From: Oscillospiraceae bacterium
Lineage (GTDB): Bacteria > Bacillota > Clostridia > UBA1381
Assembly: GCA_022509025.1 (NCBI GenBank)
Contig: JAFLUB010000001.1
Span: forward strand, 28,300-92,299
Direction: 5' to 3'
Length of the DNA: 64,000 bases
Below the pieces are notes generated by a model. That model saw nothing but the letters and a program-made list of their open reading frames with translations, was not told the DNA's origin and made no database searches. The position numbers and the translations under genes were made by a program. Below are positions 56,485-64,000 of this stretch, piece after piece; the stretch's first letter is position 1; every line of letters starts with the position of its first letter.

Positions 56485-56550
56485 GCCTTTCTGCCCACAA
56501 ATATCAATTACAATTTTAACGTTCTTATCGTGGGCGGATAAGGCGTTAAA
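56485..56550 (-). repeat. RBS-associated hairpin/pseudoknot element, copy A
   Basis: Minus-strand RNA: TTTAACG and CGTTAAA arms, inner TTATC/GATAA stem, loop CGCCCAC, a 17-base A/T spacer, then GTGGGC (56493-56498) complementary to the loop and the purine-rich AGAAAGG. Fills the gap between the phosphoglycerate mutase stop and the transporter start. Confidence 0.7.
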
Positions 56551-56556
56551 CGAAGA

Positions 56557-57771
56557 TTATTTTTCTAAAAATCTGTTCATGAGTGTGTACCCCTGTTCAA
56601 TATAGATTCCTGTTTTCTCCGCGTCATTTTCCGTGTATGAAAGATTAATATTAGTGTCAATTTCCTTTGTACTGTCGTAGATTATATACGGAACAGGGTC
56701 TGACACGTGAGTTTTCAAACTGATAGGGGTCGGGTGGTCAGGCAGAATCATCATTCTGTAATCTATACCGCGGCTTTCCAGCTCGTCTTTAAGGAACTTA
56801 ACCACCTTTTTATCTATCGTTTCAACTGCAAACTTTTTCTTCTCCGGCAGTCCCTGATGTCCCATTTCATCAGGAGCCTCCATATGCACATATACGAAGT
56901 CACTGCCGTTAAGGAGAGTATCAAGCGCCGCCTGCGCTTTCCCCTCCCAGTTTGTTTCGCAGTTACCCGTTGCGCCCTCAACATCTATTGAGTTCATACC
57001 GGCGCATTTTGCAATACCTTTTATGAGGTCAACAGCGGAAATAACGCTGCCCTTAATGCCGAATTTCTCCTCGAAATTATCAAGCTGAGGCTTTGTTCCC
57101 TCGCCCCACGGCCATATTGACGTGGCAGGATTTTTGCCGGCAGCAACACGCGCCTTATTAACAGGGTGTTCTTTTAAAATCTTTTCACTTTTCTTCATCA
57201 TCTCAATGAAGGTTTCAGAACCATCGCCTTTTGGCAGATAGTCCGTAATCTTTCTGTCTGAAATATCGTGCGGCGGAGTCATATCAACATTCGTACTGCC
57301 TCCGCTCCAGACACAAAGATGACGATAACTGATACCGGGATAGAATTTGATTTTATCAGTGTCCAGTTCAGCCGCAACCGCTTTTATAAGCTCTGCCGCT
57401 TCTTCGGTTGAAATCTCGCCTGATGAATAGTCAAGCATTGTCTTATCCTCATAATTTTCCTCGTCGCTCAGAGTTACAAGGTTTGTTCGAAATGTCACGT
57501 CATCATCCTTCATCTCGACGCCGATTGACGCGGCTTCAAGCGGTGAACGTCCGCTGTAGCTTTTCTTTGTGTCATAGCCCATTACAGACAGATTTGCCAC
57601 ATCGCTTCCGGGCTTCATACCGTCCTGAACGGTTTTTACCATACCCATCTCACCGTGACGCGCCATATAGTCTATAGTCGGCTTATCCGCCACCTCTAAG
57701 ATTGTCTTACCGTCAAAGAAATCGACGGGGTAATCCGCCATTCCGTCACCTAATATTACAATATATTTCAT
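56557..57771 (-). CDS. Cofactor-independent phosphoglycerate mutase, archaeal type (ApgM)
   Basis: 404 residues. Alkaline-phosphatase fold: KYIVILGDGMADYP with a metal Asp, GSDVANLSVMGYD carrying the catalytic Ser, and YVHMEAPDEMGHQG, ILPDHPTPIS with metal ligands. Interconverts 3- and 2-phosphoglycerate. Some relatives were proposed to be homoserine kinases, so that is the alternative. GGAAGGAC precedes the ATG. Confidence 0.9.
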   Translation of the reverse strand: MKYIVILGDGMADYPVDFFDGKTILEVADKPTIDYMARHGEMGMVKTVQDGMKPGSDVANLSVMGYDTKKSYSGRSPLEAASIGVEMKDDDVTFRTNLVTLSDEENYEDKTMLDYSSGEISTEEAAELIKAVAAELDTDKIKFYPGISYRHLCVWSGGSTNVDMTPPHDISDRKITDYLPKGDGSETFIEMMKKSEKILKEHPVNKARVAAGKNPATSIWPWGEGTKPQLDNFEEKFGIKGSVISAVDLIKGIAKCAGMNSIDVEGATGNCETNWEGKAQAALDTLLNGSDFVYVHMEAPDEMGHQGLPEKKKFAVETIDKKVVKFLKDELESRGIDYRMMILPDHPTPISLKTHVSDPVPYIIYDSTKEIDTNINLSYTENDAEKTGIYIEQGYTLMNRFLEK

Positions 57772-57806
57772 ATTTATCGTCCTTCCTTCTTTTCATTATG
57801 TATAAA

Positions 57807-58682
57807 TCACTGTTTTATTCTCGGGATAATCGCAAGAGCGCCGCGTCCGACATGCGTTCCGATAAGCGGTCCGAACTCGCCGTACATTTCAATACAGTCT
57901 TCGCCGTATATTTCCTGAAGCTTCTCTCTCGCCTCATTCCCCTTCTTTTCGTCCGACTGGACTATGAGGAACTTCACATTTTCCGTGTCAAGGTCAGAGT
58001 CTTCGCCGACCTTTTCAATCAGCTTGTCTATAAGCTTCTTCTTGCCGCGCAGCTTATCGAGACTCTCCACAAGTCCGTGTTCTATTGTCAGAATCGGTTT
58101 AATATCAAGCATTGTTCCGACGAAAGCCGCCGCCTTTGAAAGTCGTCCGCCCTTTTCAAGATATTTCAGAGTATCAACAAGCAGATAGCAGCGCCATGTC
58201 TTTATGTATTTTTCGCATTCTTCAATTATTTCCTCTACACTTTTCCCAGCCTGCGCCATCTGCGCCGCATGAACAGCCGTCTGGGCTATGTAAAGCGAAA
58301 ACTTCTGTGAGTCTACCACATGAAAATCTGCTTCAGGGTTTTCTTCTTCTATCTCACTTTTAACCAGATTTGCCGTCTGATATTGACCGCTTGCAACTCC
58401 CGAAAGAGCGAAATATATAACGCTTTCGTGTTCCTCACATTCCTTTTTAAAGTAGTCGTACATATCAGCGTACGGGGTCTGTGAAGTAGTCGGAAAACCG
58501 TCAAAGCTTTCAAGCATATCGAAGAATTCACTGTTTGTTATATCTTTTCCCTGGACATACTGCTTTTCTCCGAAAAGGCTTAAAAACGATATAATTCCTA
58601 TATTATATTTATCTGCTGTTTCAGGTGGAATATCCGCTCCTGTGTCTACTATAATCTTGATATCTGACATAACAATATCCAT
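57807..58682 (-). CDS. DegV family fatty-acid-binding protein
   Basis: 291 residues from ATG 58682; ATG 58670 is also possible, because the purine-rich AGAAAGG lies only 2 bases before the first. DegV pattern: KIIVDTGADIPPETADKY, TSQTPYADMYDYFKK, LVDTLKYLEKGGRLSKAAAF and a C-terminal GPLIGTHVGRGALAI. Binds fatty acids for the FakA/FakB acyl phosphate route. Preceded by element B. Confidence 0.93.
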   Translation of the reverse strand: MDIVMSDIKIIVDTGADIPPETADKYNIGIISFLSLFGEKQYVQGKDITNSEFFDMLESFDGFPTTSQTPYADMYDYFKKECEEHESVIYFALSGVASGQYQTANLVKSEIEEENPEADFHVVDSQKFSLYIAQTAVHAAQMAQAGKSVEEIIEECEKYIKTWRCYLLVDTLKYLEKGGRLSKAAAFVGTMLDIKPILTIEHGLVESLDKLRGKKKLIDKLIEKVGEDSDLDTENVKFLIVQSDEKKGNEAREKLQEIYGEDCIEMYGEFGPLIGTHVGRGALAIIPRIKQ

Positions 58683-58683
58683 A

Positions 58684-58750
58684 GCCTTTCTGCCCACAAA
58701 TATTAATGAAAATTTTAACGCGCTTATCGTGGGCTGATAAGTCGTTAAAC
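58684..58750 (-). repeat. RBS-associated hairpin/pseudoknot element, copy B
   Basis: Same layout as copy A: TTAACG...CGTTAA arms, CTTATC-AGCCCAC-GATAAG hairpin, 17-base spacer, GTGGGC and AGAAAGG, lying between the trmL stop and the degV-family start. Confidence 0.7.
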
Positions 58751-58761
58751 AGAAACAGTAT

Positions 58762-59253
58762 CTACCATGTGAACTTGGTTAGCTGCCCCTTTTCTCTCAA
58801 ATCCTTAAATCCCTGCTGACGCAGAGCCTCATATACTATGACCGCAACGGAATTTGAAAGATTAAGACTTCTCGCTTCATCAATCATAGGTATGCGTATA
58901 CAGCGTTCCTCATGTTCATAAAGAAGCTCTTCGGGAAGTCCCGCATCCTCGCGTCCGAACAGAATAAAATCATTATCATTAAACTCCGCATCGGAATATA
59001 TATGCTGTGACTTTGTGCTCGCGTAAAAGTACCGCGCGCCCTGTGTCTTGTTAAAAAAATCATCTAAATTATCGTAATACTGAACATTTAATAAATGCCA
59101 GTAGTCAAGCCCCGCGCGTTTAAGATTTTTATCCGTAATCTGGAACGCAGTCGGACGTACTATATGAAGATGGCAGCCTGTCGCCGCGCATGTGCGGGCA
59201 ATATTGCCGGTATTTTGCGGTATTCTCGGTTCTACCAAAACTATATTTATCAA
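58762..59253 (-). CDS. trmL: tRNA (cytidine/uridine-34 2'-O)-methyltransferase
   Basis: 163 residues. SPOUT fold with trefoil knot: IVLVEPRIPQNTGNIARTCA start, LFGREDAGLPEELL, and RIPMIDEARSLNLSNSVAVI, the SAM-binding knot. Methylates the wobble ribose of tRNA-Leu. 7 bases after the DUF362 gene. Confidence 0.95.
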   Translation of the reverse strand: MINIVLVEPRIPQNTGNIARTCAATGCHLHIVRPTAFQITDKNLKRAGLDYWHLLNVQYYDNLDDFFNKTQGARYFYASTKSQHIYSDAEFNDNDFILFGREDAGLPEELLYEHEERCIRIPMIDEARSLNLSNSVAVIVYEALRQQGFKDLREKGQLTKFTW

Positions 59254-59260
59254 ATCATTG

Positions 59261-60412
59261 TCACCTCAGAAATTTAATCATAAACCTGTTCAGAAGCGGA
59301 CGTTTTATCATAACCGCCTTTTTAGGGCAAAGCTCCTGACAGCAAAAGCATTTTATACATTTCTTCTCATCTATTACAGGCTTTCCGCCTGACATATCAA
59401 TCGCCTTTGGCGGACAGCATCTTGCGCACTCGCCGCAGCTTACGCACATTCCATAATCCATTTTCGGACGCGACGCAAGCGCGTTTGTGAGAAAGGCGTT
59501 AAGAGACGTGGGAAGCGATATAAGCTTTAAAAGATTAAAATGGCTTTCCGGCTTCACGAAATCCTTTATCACAAGCGGTTCAATATTTTCGCCCGCAATC
59601 TCAAGACCATCCGCATTTTCCGCGACAAGCCCTCGTTCTACCGCCTCGCGCACTGTGTCAACCTCATTTGGAGTATAGTCTATAATATGACACGCCGCCA
59701 TATCGAGAGCGTGAGCATTTTCTGAGGCAATTACAAGTCCTATGTGCCTGTTCTGTCCGGCTGTCGGTCCGTTTCCTTCCATGCCCCATATCGCATCCAT
59801 GATAGACAGCGTGGGTTTTACGCATTCATGCAAATCTACAAGCATGGAACAAAACGCTTTTCTTTCATCAAGACGGAAGTGAAGCTCAGCTTTATATGTG
59901 CCGGGAACAACTCCGAACAGATTCTTGACAGCACCCGTATAGCTTGTCATAGCGTGCGTCTTAAGCTTCGGTAATGATATAATAACATCAGCTTCAAGTA
60001 TCGGATTTATAATAGGTATATTTTTTACCGTTCTGCCGTCTTCAAAATGCACTTCGGAAAATGACGTGTCAAAATTGAGTTTAGCGTTTGTGCCCTCTAT
60101 CGCCTTATCAATACCGCATGTCTGATATACGGCTTTAAGCGCCGCCGCGTTATACGGTCCTCCCGGGCTTTCGGCTATAGTTACAATTCCTCCCGCCCTT
60201 TCTGCCATTAGTATAACCGCATGAAGAAACGCTGGATTAGTAGTAACAGCTTCTTCAGGTTTTTTTCTCGAAACAAGATTGGGCTTTATCACAACCTTGT
60301 CGCCCTTTTTTATAAACTTATCTATTCCTCCGATAAGCTCCACAGCTTTTTCCACCGCAGCCTGTACTTCGGAATATTCCTCACATTTCACAATTGAAAC
60401 CTTGTTATTCAT
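59261..60412 (-). CDS. DUF362 protein with two C-terminal [4Fe-4S] clusters
   Basis: 383 residues. DUF362 domain (VVIKPNLVSRKKPEEAVTTN, ISLPKLKTHAMTSYTGAVKN, DAIWGMEGNGPTAG) followed by two ferredoxin motifs: CVSCGECARCCPP and CIKCFCCQELCPK near 320-365. Cytosolic iron-sulfur protein of unknown reaction, common in anaerobes. Confidence 0.88.
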   Translation of the reverse strand: MNNKVSIVKCEEYSEVQAAVEKAVELIGGIDKFIKKGDKVVIKPNLVSRKKPEEAVTTNPAFLHAVILMAERAGGIVTIAESPGGPYNAAALKAVYQTCGIDKAIEGTNAKLNFDTSFSEVHFEDGRTVKNIPIINPILEADVIISLPKLKTHAMTSYTGAVKNLFGVVPGTYKAELHFRLDERKAFCSMLVDLHECVKPTLSIMDAIWGMEGNGPTAGQNRHIGLVIASENAHALDMAACHIIDYTPNEVDTVREAVERGLVAENADGLEIAGENIEPLVIKDFVKPESHFNLLKLISLPTSLNAFLTNALASRPKMDYGMCVSCGECARCCPPKAIDMSGGKPVIDEKKCIKCFCCQELCPKKAVMIKRPLLNRFMIKFLR

Positions 60413-60509
60413 ATACCAAATCCTCTCTGCAATGTAAAAATCCGTAAACTAATGCATATTCTATACTATTATACAATATTCTTTCTGATATTTCAACCAT
60501 TAAACGGCA

Positions 60510-61712
60510 TCAGACGGAAATTTTTTCGGAGATTGTTGATACAGCCAACAACTTCTTATGGGTAAGCTCAATAAGAAATGCTCCTAAAGGCGCTGTAATC
60601 AGAATTGCCATAACCGCTATTGTAAGAACTACGTTTCCGCATTCAAGTCCCATAGCAAGCGGCACTCCTCCGATAGCCGCCTGAACAGTCGCCTTCGGCA
60701 TATACGCAATCATACAGAACAGCCGTTCTTTAAATGATAATTTTGTGCGAAGCATACACAGAAACACTCCAAGCATCCGAAAACACAGAACGCCGGATAT
60801 TAAAATAATCGCTCTGACAGCCGCGTCTGTTACATAATTAATATCTACCGCCGCTCCAACCAGCACGAATAAAAGTATTTCCGCGCATACCCAAAGCTTA
60901 TTAAATCTTACCGACAAACGCGAGGAGGTTTCTTTAACGTATCTTTGCATAGCAATTCCGATAAACATAATTGCAATTAATGCCGAAAACGTTATGCTCA
61001 CGGTGATACTATCCTCTATTGTAACCAGAATAAACGATACGCTCAGGATAATGATTATTTTCACCGTATCGCGAATATGTGCCTTTTCAAAGAATTTTGA
61101 CAACAGAAAACCCGACAGAAAACCTATTGCCGCGCCTAAGCATATTGAAACCGGGATATTTATAAAGCTCATCACAGAAACCTCATTACCCTGTGCCAGA
61201 CCGGTAAATGCTGTGAAAAGCACAATAACAAAAATATCATCCACCGATGCTCCGGCCAATATCATTTGAGGAATGCTTTTATCCGTTCCGTATCCTTCAT
61301 CTATCAGTCTTATCATTTTCGGCACAACCACAGCCGGAGAAACCGCGGCAACAACCGCGCCTGTTATCGCGGCATCAAGCACAGATATATTGAACAATTT
61401 TGGCGCTAAGATTATCATTCCGGCTATTTCAAACAGAGCCGGGACAAAACACATCAATACCGCCGGACGCCCGACCTTTTTCAAATCACTTATGTTCAAA
61501 GTAAGTCCGGCTCTTGTCAGTATAATAATCAAAGCGATTTTTCTGAGTTCTGCTGAAACGTTTAATATTGACGCGTCTATCAGATTAAACGCGTAAGGAC
61601 CGATTATAACACCTGTAAGCATCATACCAAGCAAGCTCGGTAATTTACACTTTTTGCATATCCATCCTGAAAACGTTCCTATAAGCAATATCAAAGAAAT
61701 ACTGATTAACAT
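60510..61712 (-). CDS. Cation:proton antiporter (CPA family)
   Basis: 400 residues, about 12 membrane segments. Family markers: LPSLLGMMLTGVIIGPYAFN, ILTRAGLTLNISDL, ILAGASVDDIFVIVLFTAF (the discontinuous helix with acidic residues). Exchanges Na+ or K+ for protons. AGGAAGG lies 9 bases before the ATG, immediately after element C. The upstream mgsA transcript ends at a terminator, so the antiporter needs its own promoter, not clearly seen. Confidence 0.9.
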   Translation of the reverse strand: MLISISLILLIGTFSGWICKKCKLPSLLGMMLTGVIIGPYAFNLIDASILNVSAELRKIALIIILTRAGLTLNISDLKKVGRPAVLMCFVPALFEIAGMIILAPKLFNISVLDAAITGAVVAAVSPAVVVPKMIRLIDEGYGTDKSIPQMILAGASVDDIFVIVLFTAFTGLAQGNEVSVMSFINIPVSICLGAAIGFLSGFLLSKFFEKAHIRDTVKIIIILSVSFILVTIEDSITVSITFSALIAIMFIGIAMQRYVKETSSRLSVRFNKLWVCAEILLFVLVGAAVDINYVTDAAVRAIILISGVLCFRMLGVFLCMLRTKLSFKERLFCMIAYMPKATVQAAIGGVPLAMGLECGNVVLTIAVMAILITAPLGAFLIELTHKKLLAVSTISEKISV

Positions 61713-61721
61713 AAAAATCTA

Positions 61722-61785
61722 CCTTCCTGCCCACTAAAAATAATATAGAATTAACAGACTTATCGCGGGCTGATAAGGTGTTAAA
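61722..61785 (-). repeat. RBS-associated hairpin/pseudoknot element, copy C
   Basis: TTAACA...TGTTAA arms (changed in both strands relative to TTAACG/CGTTAA), CTTATC-AGCCCGC-GATAAG hairpin, 16-base spacer, GTGGGC then AGGAAGG of the antiporter gene. The loop change A to G keeps pairing as G-U. Confidence 0.7.
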
Positions 61786-61800
61786 TTGTGTTCTTTCCCC

Positions 61801-61897
61801 AAAAAAAAGCTGACACCTCTGCCTGTAATCGCAGAAGTCATCAGCTTTGCAAGCGGTTTTAGTGCGCATAAGCACTACGGGAGAACTTCATTCCCGA
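61801..61897 (-). ncRNA. Three-hairpin 3' region of mgsA ending in a strong terminator
   Basis: Minus strand: CGGG...CCCG, then AGTGC...GCACT, a linker, and a bipartite stem (GCTGA/TCAGC outside, CTTCTGC/GCAGAGG inside) followed by T8. The last stem is a clear terminator for mgsA. The first two hairpins make the whole look like a small structured RNA or a processed 3' UTR; a separate promoter was not seen. Confidence 0.5.
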
Positions 61898-61909
61898 TAA
61901 TAAACTAAA

Positions 61910-62314
61910 TCAGTTTTTAGGATTAACAATATCACGCCAGTCAAGGTCGCCGCGTTCAAGACCGTGGATAAGCACCTCCGCCGTTGCGGAATTGGTCGCA
62001 ATAGGGATATTCTGCATATCGCATAATCTTAAAAGCGAAAATACGTCAGGCTCATAATTTTCCGCATTCAAAGGATCACGGAAAAACAGAACAAGGTCAA
62101 TCTCGTTATAAGCAATTCTCGCGCCTATCTGCTGGTCTCCGCCCTGAGGTCCCGATAAAAACCTGTATACATTTAGTCCGGTATTTTCAATAATCATCTT
62201 TCCCGTTGTACCGGTTGCATACAATGAATGCTGTGAAAGCACACCGGAATATGCAATGCAGAACTGAACCATTAACTCTTTTTTCTTGTCGTGTGCTATC
62301 AGTGCAATGTTCAT
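61910..62314 (-). CDS. mgsA: Methylglyoxal synthase
   Basis: 134 residues from ATG 62314 (GGGGA 5 bases upstream); an earlier ATG at 62350 lies inside element D. Makes methylglyoxal from dihydroxyacetone phosphate. Seen: [12 protein letters not shown], the [11 protein letters not shown] phosphate loop, [15 protein letters not shown] with the catalytic Asp, and [15 protein letters not shown]. Follows minD with 83 bases between. Confidence 0.95.
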   Translation of the reverse strand: MNIALIAHDKKKELMVQFCIAYSGVLSQHSLYATGTTGKMIIENTGLNVYRFLSGPQGGDQQIGARIAYNEIDLVLFFRDPLNAENYEPDVFSLLRLCDMQNIPIATNSATAEVLIHGLERGDLDWRDIVNPKN

Positions 62315-62327
62315 AGGAATCCCCATA

Positions 62328-62386
62328 GTCTTTCTGCCCACACCCTCCATATTAACATTCTTATCGTGGGCTGATAAGGCGTTAAA
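62328..62386 (-). repeat. RBS-associated hairpin/pseudoknot element, copy D
   Basis: TTAACG...TGTTAA arms (one G-U), CTTATC-AGCCCAC-GATAAG hairpin, shortened 10-base spacer, GTGGGC and AGAAAGA before mgsA. Lies between the minD stop and mgsA. Confidence 0.7.
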
Positions 62387-62397
62387 TACCTCTTTAA

Positions 62398-63189
62398 TTA
62401 TTTCCCTAAAACTTTTCTAATCCTCCTGAGAAAACCTTCCTTCTCATCAAAATCAATTATCGGAACTTCTTCGCCGAGTATCCGCGCGGCAATATTACAA
62501 AATGCCTTGCCTGCCGCGGATTTTTCATTAGACACAGCTATTTCACTCTTTAAGGATGAAATTATCAGTTCTTCATCATCGGGAATAATTCCTATTACAG
62601 GAATTTGAAGCATATCAACGCAGTCGTCCATATTCATCATTATTCCCTTATCAATCATATCCGCGCGCACGCGGTTTATCACAACTCTTATATCAGATAT
62701 ATTCATATCCTCTAAAACCGAAATTGTTCTGTCCGCGTCTCTTAACGCAGTCAGGTACGGCAAAGTAACTATTATTGCTCTGTCCGCACACATTGATGCG
62801 TATAAGAATCCGCCCTGAAGTCCCGCCGGCGCATCGACAATACAATATTCAAACCTTGATTTAAGCTGTTCCCAGACACGTCTTACTTTCTCTTCTTCGA
62901 ATGCGACCATTCCTCGAGTCTGCGGCGCCGGCACGAAATAAAGATTTTCATACCGCCCGTCCTTAACAAGCGCCTCGTCAAGACTGCATGTACCTTCAAT
63001 CACATCTGAGATATCGTATACAATACTGCTTTCAAGACCAAGAACAATATCAAGATTTCTTAATCCCATATCCATATCCACCACCGCCGTAAGTTTACCT
63101 CTGACGGCAAGCGCCGCTCCGATATTTGCGGCAGCAGTAGTTTTGCCTGTGCCGCCCTTACCCGACGCTATTATGATGATTTTGCACAT
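62398..63189 (-). CDS. minD: Septum site-determining ATPase MinD
   Basis: 263 residues. Deviant Walker [19 protein letters not shown], switch region [16 protein letters not shown] and [12 protein letters not shown], and a C-terminal amphipathic membrane helix ([12 protein letters not shown]). Positions the division inhibitor MinC at the membrane. 71 bases after minC. No minE is next to it; mgsA follows instead. Confidence 0.96.
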   Translation of the reverse strand: MCKIIIIASGKGGTGKTTAAANIGAALAVRGKLTAVVDMDMGLRNLDIVLGLESSIVYDISDVIEGTCSLDEALVKDGRYENLYFVPAPQTRGMVAFEEEKVRRVWEQLKSRFEYCIVDAPAGLQGGFLYASMCADRAIIVTLPYLTALRDADRTISVLEDMNISDIRVVINRVRADMIDKGIMMNMDDCVDMLQIPVIGIIPDDEELIISSLKSEIAVSNEKSAAGKAFCNIAARILGEEVPIIDFDEKEGFLRRIRKVLGK

Positions 63190-63260
63190 TTTTATATCCT
63201 TTCAATGCGGGCAGAACCCTGCTTTATAAGTATAGCACAGATTTCAAGCCTTGTCTATAT

Positions 63261-63989
63261 TTAGGGCAAAAAATCTTCAATATAAATCTGATTATCTGTT
63301 AAAAATGCCCTTTTTGGTTTATTTTCACCTTCAAACTCGCTTTTGTCAAAGTTACGGCGCGTCTTTGCGATACGTACTTCAGTCGGTTCAAAATCCATCG
63401 CGATTATATACGCTCTGTCATTGCCCATACAGCCCGCCTCAATACTGCCTTTGACACTGCCCATGACTATAACATTTCCAACAGCAGCAATTACCGCGCC
63501 TTCCTCTACGTTTCCGACAAGCATAAGATGACCGTCAGATTCAAGAGTCTTGCCGGCGCGAACAACACCTTCATAGAACCTTGCGCGGCTGCTTTTAAAG
63601 TTTGTTGTAACAACCTCTTTGATTGCCTCAAGAGATTTTTCACCGTTATCCTTTTCCTCCGTCTTTTCCTCTTTAAGATCATCGGGAAGTCTCAAAGTAT
63701 GCTCCTTATAATTCTCGCTTTTTACTTTTTTCCTTTCGCCGTAATTAACAACACTTTTGGGAAGCATAGCTGACACAATTGCCTCAAGACGCATTTTGTC
63801 GCTTGCATTAAGCTCGCGTCCGACAAAATAAATATTACAATGCCCGTCACCAAAAAATGTTCTGAACTGACGCAGCTTCTCGTACAGTGAGGCAGTTATA
63901 TCGGAAACAGAACATTCCGAATCAAGATAAATCTTGACGCCGTCTATCGTGCCTTTAAGCTTTATTATTTCCTTTTCCAATATACGCAC
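63261..63989 (-). CDS. minC: Septum site-determining protein MinC
   Basis: 242 residues from GTG 63989; a TTG at 63980 is better spaced from AGAGG and may be the true start. N-terminal FtsZ-inhibiting domain (IKLKGTIDGVKIYLDS) and C-terminal beta-helix domain (VVRAGKTLESDGHLMLVGNV, GSVKGSIEAGCMGND). The acidic-lysine linker near residues 105-120 joins them. Partner of MinD in blocking polar division. Confidence 0.93.
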   Translation of the reverse strand: MRILEKEIIKLKGTIDGVKIYLDSECSVSDITASLYEKLRQFRTFFGDGHCNIYFVGRELNASDKMRLEAIVSAMLPKSVVNYGERKKVKSENYKEHTLRLPDDLKEEKTEEKDNGEKSLEAIKEVVTTNFKSSRARFYEGVVRAGKTLESDGHLMLVGNVEEGAVIAAVGNVIVMGSVKGSIEAGCMGNDRAYIIAMDFEPTEVRIAKTRRNFDKSEFEGENKPKRAFLTDNQIYIEDFLP

Positions 63990-64000
63990 CTCTTTCCTTA

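Noticed and set aside
61645..61875. 76-codon minus frame
   Set aside because: Covers the mgsA terminator, element C and the antiporter start; no independent support.

Overview
The window is a chromosomal segment of a low-to-mid G+C Gram-positive bacterium of the Clostridia. Evidence: sigma-A type promoters with 17-bp spacers, strong AGGAGG-type ribosome binding sites, Firmicutes gene sets (Noc/ParB next to RsmG, MinC-MinD, DegV, PadR, an NADP-type glutamate dehydrogenase) and many secreted proteins carrying the 'stalk' (copper amine oxidase N-terminal-like) domain. A family 11 rhamnogalacturonan lyase, a family 53 galactanase, an oligosaccharide ABC transporter and several SGNH esterases point to a gut pectin degrader, in the style of Monoglobus; the species is an inference. 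No rRNA, phage, insertion sequence or CRISPR array was seen. Nearly all genes lie on the minus strand.

Layout. 0-3.5 kb: truncated SNF2 helicase and a divergent HAD phosphatase. 3.5-12.7 kb: one 3,024-codon secreted protein with a beta-helix, many Ig-like repeats and a central subtilisin domain. 12.8-14.8 kb: MATE exporter behind a structured leader with its own terminator, then tRNA-Lys. 15-21 kb: secreted beta-helix protein, gdhA, RACo-like corrinoid activator, polysaccharide deacetylase. 21-26.6 kb: galactan/pectin locus (solute-binding lipoprotein, two permeases, GH53 galactanase). 26.6-30 kb: secreted M3-like metallopeptidase and a PadR/membrane-protein pair. 30-43 kb: nucleotide metabolism (purF, deoxyribosyltransferase, purE, purM, purN, PurO-type IMP cyclohydrolase, stand-alone AICAR transformylase, purD, dCMP deaminase) interleaved with membrane, lipoprotein and stalk-domain genes. 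43-46.4 kb: PL11 rhamnogalacturonan lyase. 46.5-49 kb: ArsR regulator, a 120-nt palindromic element, Noc/ParB, RsmG. 49-55 kb: three tandem SGNH hydrolases, glmM, metG. 55-64 kb: AI-2E transporter, phosphoglycerate mutase, DegV, TrmL, DUF362 ferredoxin, cation/proton antiporter, mgsA, minD, minC.

How it works together. Extracellular enzymes cut the rhamnogalacturonan backbone (PL11) and galactan side chains (GH53), esterases may deacetylate, and the ABC transporter would import oligosaccharides. The purine genes form a near-complete pathway in which the usual bifunctional PurH is replaced by two proteins and PurF lacks its N-terminal catalytic cysteine.

Most unusual content is non-coding: (i) a four-copy hairpin/pseudoknot-like element placed exactly at the ribosome binding site of four unrelated genes between 56.4 and 62.4 kb; (ii) a second, roughly 108-nt folded repeat with compensatory base changes at 41.6 and 51.9 kb, with a half copy at 53.3 kb; (iii) an attenuator-like MATE leader of a class I cannot assign; (iv) a 120-nt near-perfect palindrome at 47.0 kb. 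These are the best candidates for undescribed biology.
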